This document shows, piece by piece, positions 1 to 6,645 of a stretch of 45,580 nucleotides of DNA (its first letter is position 1; each line of letters opens with the position of its first letter). This DNA comes from CAZJBS01 sp964544475 (GTDB lineage: Bacteria; CLD3; SB21): assembly GCA_964544475.1 (NCBI GenBank), contig CAZJBS010000025.1, forward strand, positions 1 through 45,580, in the 5' to 3' direction. The notes below the pieces were generated by a model that saw nothing but the letters and a program-made list of their open reading frames with translations, was not told the DNA's origin and made no database searches. Both the position numbers and the translations under genes were made by a program.

Positions 1-56
1 GCCGCTTTCGGTACCACAAAACGATTCCTTACGGCTTTTTTCAACAACCTGTTAGG
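1..56. repeat. Left copy of 56-bp terminal inverted repeat
   Basis: These bases are the reverse complement of the last 56 bases of the window with one mismatch (position 52). The inner end reads CAACAACCTGTTAGG, which resembles the AGG(C/T)TGTTGAAAAA-type ends of many DDE-transposase insertion sequences as I remember them. The element body would lie outside the window. Most likely the contig stops inside a repeated element; no transposase is visible here. Confidence 0.85.
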
Positions 57-69
57 GCTCCCTGACAGG
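48..69 (-). terminator. Hairpin after the ParB-like gene, crossing the repeat edge
   Basis: CCTGTTAGGG and CCCTGACAGG pair over 10 positions (one T-G wobble) around a 2-base loop. On the minus strand it lies about 10 bases after the stop codon at 79, so it may end that transcript, but only TTGTTG follows it and not a clean T-run. Its left arm lies within the terminal repeat. Confidence 0.35.
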
Positions 70-78
70 CGACCTCCA

Positions 79-825
79 TCATTTCCACCCCATCAAGCTG
101 TTCAAGTCAACCCACTCAAGGGCTCGCGGATTGTCCTGATAGTGCTTCAGGAATACGGTTACGGGCATGGCAATTAAGTCCATCCAAACGTTCTGCTTTC
201 TAGGCGTCAGGTAGTCATTGATCCAACGATACCGGCCTTGTATCGCAGATTTGTCACGATCGATGCCGTCCATGTACTTGGACAGTTCTTTGGCTTCTTC
301 CCAGTCGTCGCAAATAAAGCCCTGTCTGACATGCTCAATTTCAAAGAGCCTGATTCGACGGATTTCCTTGGACAACTCGTTTGCAAGTCGGACGGGTATC
401 GTCTTGAACTCAGAATGACCATCGGCGACTGCGCATCGCAAAGCCCACAGGCGGGAAGCGTCAATAGTGAAGTACCGATCGCCAACCGGCGTGACTCTGA
501 TCGGCTGACACACATGCCATTGAAAGGTATTTTTCTTAATGGCCTCAATGATGTAATCAAAAGCCTCACTGATGTTGGGCACGTTGTCCACGCAATGCTC
601 ATCGTCTGGATAACAATCAATCAAATCGATTGAGACCTGCTCGTATTGCACCTCCTCACCCAGGTCAATCGGATGGGGATTCTTGTACACTTTGACAAAT
701 CCTGCACAAAACGTCTTCCATAAACATTCATCTTTTCGTGCATCATACTTAAAATCGAACAAAGAGCCCAATGACTTGAGTTCTTCACGTTGTTCGGAGG
801 TCAAGTATTCGAATGCCCAAATCAT
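79..825 (-). CDS. Hypothetical protein with a ParB/sulfiredoxin-like stretch
   Basis: 248 residues, ATG start, no clear ribosome site. I do not recognise the whole protein. Residues about 108-150 read QPIRVTPVGDRYFTIDASR, then an alanine-rich helix and TIPVRL. This follows the pattern of ParB-like nuclease/sulfiredoxin folds, where P-(I/V)-x-V precedes GDRY, a D/E-x-x-R segment and a closing IPV strand; it is followed by FEIEHVRQGF and a DDWEEA helix, as in the ParB box-II region. The match is by eye only. ParB-like proteins occur in defence islands and in plasmid or phage partition; its position beside the defence operon but on the opposite strand favours an accessory role. Its stop lies 22 bases inside the left terminal repeat, so a mobile element may have inserted just behind it. 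No membrane segment or signal peptide is seen. Confidence 0.55.
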   Translation of the reverse strand: MIWAFEYLTSEQREELKSLGSLFDFKYDARKDECLWKTFCAGFVKVYKNPHPIDLGEEVQYEQVSIDLIDCYPDDEHCVDNVPNISEAFDYIIEAIKKNTFQWHVCQPIRVTPVGDRYFTIDASRLWALRCAVADGHSEFKTIPVRLANELSKEIRRIRLFEIEHVRQGFICDDWEEAKELSKYMDGIDRDKSAIQGRYRWINDYLTPRKQNVWMDLIAMPVTVFLKHYQDNPRALEWVDLNSLMGWK

Positions 826-880
826 ATACGACCACTTATCATCCTTTGGTGGATCTCACCCCCACCTCTGCTTCGTATAC

Positions 881-1090
881 TCATATCGCTTCCTTTGTCG
901 TCAATAACCGGGTCGAATGCCTGGTGCGGATGAACGTCATCCGTATCTGCGGAGCGACATCCTTCCCACAGGCATCCAGCACCAGTATGGTCAGGAAGTC
1001 TTCGAACACGTCCTTATCAATTGAAAGATCGAGAGTATCCTTCAGGGCAGGAAGGAGGGCTGGTTCGATATGATCGAAAATCTGCGGCAT
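881..1090 (-). pseudogene. Possible remnant of a PLD-type helicase N-terminus
   Basis: A short minus-strand frame beginning MPQIFDHIEPALLPALKDTL. As I remember the family, helicases of anti-phage loci that carry an N-terminal phospholipase-D-like domain start almost identically (MPxIFDNIExxLLPAL, then a segment with GYFNLRGW). Here the resemblance stops after about 23 residues and the frame ends after 69, so at most the N-terminal tip remains, joined to unrelated sequence. An upstream TTG at 1102 is in frame, but the ATG at 1090 fits the family start. It could also be an independent small gene or chance. Confidence 0.35.
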
Positions 1091-1428
1091 ATTAGAAGCC
1101 AACGTGATGAGAATGGAACTTGACGACCTCTCTTTAGACTGGGAAGGCGCTACGCCCTCTGGAATCCAATATAATGACGTGCAAAAGAATTGTCAAAGGG
1201 AAATGTTCTGATGAATACAGCCCTGGAGGCCTTCCAGTTGAAGGAATGGCCATTCTTTCTCTCTTGGGACTGGTGACCAGCGAAACGGGCGTCCATTCGA
1301 CATCTCTGGCGATGATCAATTCCACTTTTCCTTTGACTATACTCCGTTCCCAATGTAAGTTGAAAGCCAAAAGAACCCATTGGCGGGAGTAAGGGCCGGT
1401 GCACTAGTTCTCGTCGAAGCCAAAATTT
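1091..1428. other. Gene-poor stretch upstream of the defence operon
   Basis: I find no gene I can name here. The minus frame 1134-1370 is open for 78 codons and looks moderately protein-like, but has no recognisable motif, and a second minus frame overlaps it with similar quality, as decayed coding sequence would. With the remnant at 881-1090 this suggests a degraded segment between the ParB-like gene and the helicase. Confidence 0.4.
1333..1361 (+). promoter_or_regulatory. Weak candidate promoter for the defence operon
   Basis: TTGACT (1333-1338), 17 bases, TAAGTT (1356-1361). The -35 is five of six to consensus, the -10 only three of six. It would start transcription about 60 bases before the helicase ATG. 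No better candidate was seen between 1103 and 1428. Confidence 0.25.
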
Positions 1429-4400
1429 ATGAAACTCGAGAATCTGCAACCGCAGACCATAATCCGGGGCATTGTCCCCGACTCTGTTGTAACCGTCGTT
1501 AGCATCACATGGCACGGTTCGGATGCCCTGACGGTCATCTATCGGGATGCGTCGGGTCAGGTCGCCGAAGAAATACTCTACCGGCATGACGAATCAAGAA
1601 TCGAGCTTGTCGAGGCAGGCCGTCCCTGGAGCTTTGACGGGGATGGCGCCGCTTTTCGATTGGTTTCCGAAGCACACCGCATTCGTCTTGCGCACCTTTT
1701 TGATCCGGTGCTTGCCGTGCATACGTCGCTTGTCGAACCCCTGCCTCACCAGATTACGGCGGTCTACGAAGCCATGTTGCAACGCCAGCCCCTGCGTTTT
1801 CTGCTTGCCGATGATCCTGGAGCCGGAAAGACCATCATGGCGGGACTCTTGATCAAAGAGCTAATCGCCCGCGGTGATTTGAAACGCTGCCTGGTCGTCT
1901 GCCCGGGAAGCCTTGCGGAGCAGTGGCAAGACGAATTGTATCATCGATTTCACCTTAATTTCGAAATCCTGACCAATGACAAACTGGAGGCCGCCCGCAC
2001 AGGAAACTGGTTCATCGAGAATCATCTCGCCATTGCACGCCTCGACAAATTGGCCAGAGATGAGGACGTGCAGGCGAAATTGTCCGCCCCGGATTGCCGA
2101 TGGGACCTTGTTATCTGCGATGAGGCACATAAACTGTCGGCGACATTCTTCGGGGGTGAAATCAAGTATACCAAACGCTATCATCTGGGTCGATTGCTCT
2201 CCGGGCTGACGAGACACTTTCTGTTGATGACGGCGACGCCACACAATGGCAAGGAAGAGGATTTCCAGCTTTTCCTGGCTCTGCTTGACTCCGACCGGTT
2301 TGAAGGTCGTTTTCGTGACGGCGTGCATCAGGCCGATGTCTCCGACCTCATGAGACGCATGGTCAAAGAGAGATTGCTAAAATTTGACGGTCGTCCGTTG
2401 TTTCCTGAGAGAATTGCCTATACCGTTCCCTACAAACTCTCCGACGACGAAGCGCATCTTTACAAGGAAGTCACCGAGTATGTGCGGGAGGAATTCAATC
2501 GCGCCGAGGCTCTGGCCAATGATAAACGAGCCGGTACCGTCGGTTTTGCCCTTACCATTCTGCAGCGGCGCCTGGCCTCGTCGCCCGAGGCAATTTACCA
2601 ATCCCTCCGCAGACGGCGGGAACGGCTGGACAAGAAACTCAGGGAACTTGAACTTCTCCAACGCGGAACATTGTTTAGCATGGAATCGCCATATCTTGAC
2701 GACGATGATCTGGAGGCGTTGGACGAAGCACCCGAAAACGAAGTCGAACAAACCGAAGAAGAGGTGCTTGATCAGGCAACCGCCGCGAGTACGATTCAAG
2801 AGTTGATTGCAGAGATCAAGACGCTGGACAGACTGGAGGCGTTGGCGGCCAATGTCCGACGAAAAGGAACGGATACCAAGTGGAAGGAGTTGTCCCTCGT
2901 TCTCGGCGAAGTCTTCAAACACAGTGGGGCCGTTCAGATCGGCGGGGAATCCCGGGCGGCCATGGAGAAGATACCCAGACCGGCCTCGTCTCCTCACCAA
3001 AAGCTGGTCATATTTACCGAACATCGTGACACATTGAATTATCTCTTTGCCAATATCACGCGATTGCTCGGTCGCCGGGAGGCTGTAGTGATGATTCATG
3101 GCGGCATGGGCAGGGATGATCGTCGCAACGGCCAAGAGAGCTTCCTTCACGATCCTGCCGTACAGGTCCTTTTGGCCACCGATGCTGCCGGCGAGGGCAT
3201 CAACTTGCAACGGGCGCACCTGATGGTCAATTACGATTTGCCATGGAATCCAAACCGTATTGAACAGCGATTTGGGCGAATTCACCGTATCGGGCAAACA
3301 GAAGTATGTCATTTGTGGAATATTGTCGCCGCTGAGACAAGAGAAGGCGATGTCTACCAGACGCTCCTTGACAAGCTCGAAGAAGCCAGAAAAGCTCTCG
3401 GGGGCCAGGTGTTTGACGTACTCGGAAAATTGCAGTTTGAGGGCCAGTCTCTGCGTGAATTGCTGATAAAAGCCATTCGGTACGGTGAACAACCTGAAGT
3501 TCGGGCTCGTCTCAATGAGGTCATTTCTGGGGCGGTTGATACGAAGCAACTGACCGAACTCATTGAGGAGCGCGCTTTGTCTCACGATGCAATGGATAGC
3601 AGTCGGGTCGCCCATGTTCGAGAAGAAATGGAACGGGCCGAAGCACGACGGCTCCAACCGCACTACATTGAGTCGTTTTTCCTCGAAGCATTCAAGAACC
3701 TCGGCGGCGCTGTTCGTCAGCGCGAGACCCGCCGCTATGAAATTACGCACGTTCCGGCCATCATCCGCAACCGTCCCCGTCAAATCGGGATGGGAGAGCC
3801 GCTTCTGCCAAGATATGAACGGGTCGCTTTCGAAAAGGATCTGTTATCCCCGCCCGGAGAAATCTTGGCCGCGTTCCTATGTCCGGGTCACCCCCTGCTG
3901 GATGCCACTTTGGACATCATATTGGCGCGTTCGCGTGATCTCTTGCGCCGTGGCACTGTTCTTGTCGATGAACAGGATGGAGGAGTGACGCCGCGTGCGG
4001 TATTCTATTTGGAACACACCATTCAGGACGCCAGTCTGACGGCCTCCGGGCAACGACGCATCATTTCGAAACGCATGTTGTACGTCGAAATTGATGCGCA
4101 GGGAAAGATCGGAGAACTGCGTCACGCCCCGTATCTGGACTACCGTCCTCTTCGCGATGATGAACCCACCGTGGATAGTATCATGAATCATTCCAATAGC
4201 CGGTGGATTTCCAGGGACCTCGAACAGCAGGCGATGTCTCACGCCATAGCGGCTGTGGTTCCGGAACATATTCAGGAAATTCGGACCCGGCGTCTGGGGT
4301 GGATCGAGAAGACGCGAGCGGCTGTCAAAGAGCGCCTGACGAAGGAGATCACATTCTGGGATCATCGGGCGGAGGAACTGAAACTGCAAGAACAGGCCGG

Positions 4401-4992
4401 TAAGCCCAATGCGCGATTGAATTCTCAAGAGGCACGCCGAAGAGCGGACGATCTTCAAGGCCGCCTGGAAAAACGCCTGGCGGAACTCAACCTCGAATCC
4501 CAGATATCGGCTCTACCACCGGTTGTTTTGGGAGGTTTTCTCGCAGTGCCAACCGGCCTGATTGCGTCCATTGCGGGACGACCACCGGTATCTGTCACCC
4601 ACTCTGCCGTCGACAAACAGGCCGTGGCAGCGCGTGCTCGGTCCATTGTGATGGAAGTCGAGCGACAACTTGGATTTGAGCCCGTCGACCGCGAATTCGA
4701 AAAACTTGGATACGACATCGAGAGCCGTGTGCCCGGCACGGGCAAGTTGCGATTCATAGAGGTGAAGGGGCGCGTGTCCGAAGCCGATACAGTGACGGTG
4801 ACGAAGAATGAGGTCCTGACCAGCCTCAACAAGCCTGACGACTTCATCCTCGCGATGGTGGAGTTCCTGGATGGCGATCAACACCGCGTTCACTACCTGC
4901 GCCGCCCGTTCCAGCGCGAACCGGATTTCGGCGTCACCAGTGTCAACTATGACTTCGCGGAGTTGATGCAACGTGCGGAGCCACCCCTATGA
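1429..4992 (+). CDS. SNF2-type helicase with C-terminal DUF3883 (Hma/DISARM-type)
   Basis: 1187 residues, first gene of the four-gene defence operon. It is a superfamily-2 ATPase expected to translocate on DNA. Motif I is GAGKT at 131-135, the DEAH box is 231-234 (VICDEAH), MTATPHNGKEED is motif III, and LLATDAAGEGINLQ with NRIEQRFGRIHRIGQ (609-623) gives motifs V and VI. A charged coiled insertion lies near 395-480. The C-terminus (about 1060-1170) is DUF3883, with D1096 and E1111-V-K1113 (FIEVKGR) placed like a PD-(D/E)xK nuclease core. Helicases of this shape are the drmD-like component of class 1 DISARM and the helicase of Hma systems (family knowledge). The ATG has no obvious ribosome site, but the MKLENLQP start agrees with the family as I recall it. 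The stop overlaps the next start by four bases (ATGA). All motifs are intact, so it should be functional. Confidence 0.92.
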   Translation: MKLENLQPQTIIRGIVPDSVVTVVSITWHGSDALTVIYRDASGQVAEEILYRHDESRIELVEAGRPWSFDGDGAAFRLVSEAHRIRLAHLFDPVLAVHTSLVEPLPHQITAVYEAMLQRQPLRFLLADDPGAGKTIMAGLLIKELIARGDLKRCLVVCPGSLAEQWQDELYHRFHLNFEILTNDKLEAARTGNWFIENHLAIARLDKLARDEDVQAKLSAPDCRWDLVICDEAHKLSATFFGGEIKYTKRYHLGRLLSGLTRHFLLMTATPHNGKEEDFQLFLALLDSDRFEGRFRDGVHQADVSDLMRRMVKERLLKFDGRPLFPERIAYTVPYKLSDDEAHLYKEVTEYVREEFNRAEALANDKRAGTVGFALTILQRRLASSPEAIYQSLRRRRERLDKKLRELELLQRGTLFSMESPYLDDDDLEALDEAPENEVEQTEEEVLDQATAASTIQELIAEIKTLDRLEALAANVRRKGTDTKWKELSLVLGEVFKHSGAVQIGGESRAAMEKIPRPASSPHQKLVIFTEHRDTLNYLFANITRLLGRREAVVMIHGGMGRDDRRNGQESFLHDPAVQVLLATDAAGEGINLQRAHLMVNYDLPWNPNRIEQRFGRIHRIGQTEVCHLWNIVAAETREGDVYQTLLDKLEEARKALGGQVFDVLGKLQFEGQSLRELLIKAIRYGEQPEVRARLNEVISGAVDTKQLTELIEERALSHDAMDSSRVAHVREEMERAEARRLQPHYIESFFLEAFKNLGGAVRQRETRRYEITHVPAIIRNRPRQIGMGEPLLPRYERVAFEKDLLSPPGEILAAFLCPGHPLLDATLDIILARSRDLLRRGTVLVDEQDGGVTPRAVFYLEHTIQDASLTASGQRRIISKRMLYVEIDAQGKIGELRHAPYLDYRPLRDDEPTVDSIMNHSNSRWISRDLEQQAMSHAIAAVVPEHIQEIRTRRLGWIEKTRAAVKERLTKEITFWDHRAEELKLQEQAGKPNARLNSQEARRRADDLQGRLEKRLAELNLESQISALPPVVLGGFLAVPTGLIASIAGRPPVSVTHSAVDKQAVAARARSIVMEVERQLGFEPVDREFEKLGYDIESRVPGTGKLRFIEVKGRVSEADTVTVTKNEVLTSLNKPDDFILAMVEFLDGDQHRVHYLRRPFQREPDFGVTSVNYDFAELMQRAEPPL

Positions 4993-6548
4993 CGGCGAGA
5001 CTACGTGTGTTTGTCAGTTCCGTGCAGAAGGAGCTTGAGGACGAGCGTCTCATCGTCCAGAACCTTGTAAACACCGACTTGTTCCTCTCATCTCATTGTG
5101 CCCCCGTGCTCTACGAGTTCGAACCCGCGTCCCCGGAGAAGGCGTTGGATGGATGCCTCCGGTCGCTCGATGAATGCCAAGTGTATCTGCTCATCGTGGG
5201 CGTTCAATACGGCAATCTCGTGGGTGCGCTGTCGATCACGCACGCCGAGTACCGTCACGCGAAAACGAAGGGTCTGCCCGTGCTCGCCTTCATTAAAGGT
5301 GAGCGGAAGCTGAAGCGCGAGGACGGAACCGCCGAGTTGCTTGCCGAACTGGACGCCGACGGTCCCAAGTACAAACGATTCGGCAATGTCATCGAGTTGC
5401 AGAAGGAAGTCCGTGCGGCGCTGCTGAAACTGCTGCTGGACCGGTTCGGCATCGCGCCGACCACCGACGAGAACCTGATTGCCGAGCAAACCATCGAGGC
5501 GACCTCGGCCTTCGAATCCCAATCGCTCACGCGGGTGCGATGGCAGGACCTCGATCAAGACGTTGCACGCCGCCTGGTCGCGGCGGCCGAGCAGCGCAAG
5601 CCGGAAGAGATTGCCGACGCGGATCTGCTGGCGGGAGCCGCCTTGCGCGGCCTCGTTTGGTGCGATCCGTCTTCGGGTCAACACTATTCCACGGCGGCAG
5701 GGATCGTGCTGCTGGCAAAAGACCCTTCGACCGTCTTTCCCCACTGCCGTATTCTGGCCGACGCTTATCGGAGCACCGAGCCCGATGGCGATCCGCGCGA
5801 CCACGAGGACATTCGGGCGCCGATGCCGCTGGCGATCGAGCGCGCCATTGCCTTCATCGACCGGAATACACGCCACCCCATGCACATCGTCGGGCTCAAT
5901 CGAATCCGCATGGACGAGTACCCGATGGAAGCCTTGCGCGAAGGACTGGTGAACGCGGTCGCCCATCGCCAATACGAGGATGCCGGACGCAAGATCATGC
6001 TGGAAGTCTTCTCCGACAGGGTGGTGCTCTCCAGCCCCGGGCTGCCGCCCAAGCCGATTACCCTTGCCAGTCTTCGTAAGGGGAAGTACCGGCCCTGTTC
6101 CCGGAATCCCGTACTGGCGCAATGCTTGTCCTATTTCCACCGGATCGAGGAACGTGGCAGTGGCTTCCGACGCATGGCCGATCAGATGCTCAATCATGGT
6201 CTCGACCGGCTGGCCATCGGTACCGACACGGGCTACTTCCAGATCACATTCCCCGGGCCGGGTGAGAATCTCGACCGCCTGCGGGTACCCGAGAGACGCC
6301 TGCCCGTTACTCCGGCGGTGGAGGCGCAATTGAATGAACGGCAAAGGAAGATGCTTTTGCTTCTTGTACAAGGTGAAGAGCTGACCAGCCGTAAGTGTGA
6401 GACATTGTTTTCGATTACGCGAGAAACCGCGAACCAGGATTTCAGCCTGCTATTGGAGTTGGGCCTGCTGAAGAAAGTGGGACGTGGTCGGTCCACCCGC
6501 TATGTGCTGGGGGAAACCGACCCTAATCGTCAGGACATCGTCAGGTGA
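4989..6548 (+). CDS. DUF4062 and GHKL-ATPase (AlbA_2-type) protein with winged helix
   Basis: 519 residues, start overlapping the helicase stop (ATGA), so translation is probably coupled. Residues 4-90 (RLRVFVSSVQKELEDER, then LLIVGVQYG) are a DUF4062 domain, a Rossmann-like fold related to TIR and deoxyribosyltransferase folds and common in defence and signalling proteins. Residues about 230-425 are the AlbA_2/RecG-like ATP-binding type with a GHKL C-terminal part: the N-box REGLVNAVAHRQY with Asn near 322, SSPGLPP as the G1 loop and ERGSGFRRM. The last about 65 residues form a winged helix (LTSRKCETLFSITRETA, then GLLKKVGRGRSTRYVL). This suggests a nucleotide-dependent sensor or regulator of the defence operon, not a core enzyme; that role is inferred. 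The end (PNRQDIVR) runs into the AATCGTCAG repeats. Confidence 0.82.
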   Translation: MTARLRVFVSSVQKELEDERLIVQNLVNTDLFLSSHCAPVLYEFEPASPEKALDGCLRSLDECQVYLLIVGVQYGNLVGALSITHAEYRHAKTKGLPVLAFIKGERKLKREDGTAELLAELDADGPKYKRFGNVIELQKEVRAALLKLLLDRFGIAPTTDENLIAEQTIEATSAFESQSLTRVRWQDLDQDVARRLVAAAEQRKPEEIADADLLAGAALRGLVWCDPSSGQHYSTAAGIVLLAKDPSTVFPHCRILADAYRSTEPDGDPRDHEDIRAPMPLAIERAIAFIDRNTRHPMHIVGLNRIRMDEYPMEALREGLVNAVAHRQYEDAGRKIMLEVFSDRVVLSSPGLPPKPITLASLRKGKYRPCSRNPVLAQCLSYFHRIEERGSGFRRMADQMLNHGLDRLAIGTDTGYFQITFPGPGENLDRLRVPERRLPVTPAVEAQLNERQRKMLLLLVQGEELTSRKCETLFSITRETANQDFSLLLELGLLKKVGRGRSTRYVLGETDPNRQDIVR

Positions 6549-6636
6549 ATCCACGTAATCGTCAGATTCGCAACGCAGGGCGGCCGACACACGAATCGTC
6601 AGATTACCGTCAGAATGTCCGCCTGAATCGTCAGAT
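6525..6636 (+). repeat. AATCGTCAG short-repeat cluster in the operon gap
   Basis: CGTCAG occurs six times, at 6528, 6539, 6560, 6597, 6608 and 6629. Four copies are AATCGTCAG (6525, 6557, 6594, 6626) and the last three of these extend to AATCGTCAGAT. Spacing of the four is 32, 37 and 32 bases. The first two units are still inside the DUF4062 gene, where AATCGTCAG encodes Asn-Arg-Gln; the rest are between genes in mixed frames. Possible roles are a protein- or RNA-binding array or an expanding coding-tail repeat. Confidence 0.8.
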
Positions 6637-6645
6637 AATCATCCG

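Noticed and set aside
2377..3783. Long minus-strand frame opposite the helicase
   Set aside because: It lies wholly antisense to conserved helicase motifs and has no recognisable protein features.
5088..6371. Long minus-strand frame opposite the DUF4062-GHKL gene
   Set aside because: High-GC antisense shadow of a gene with clear domains.
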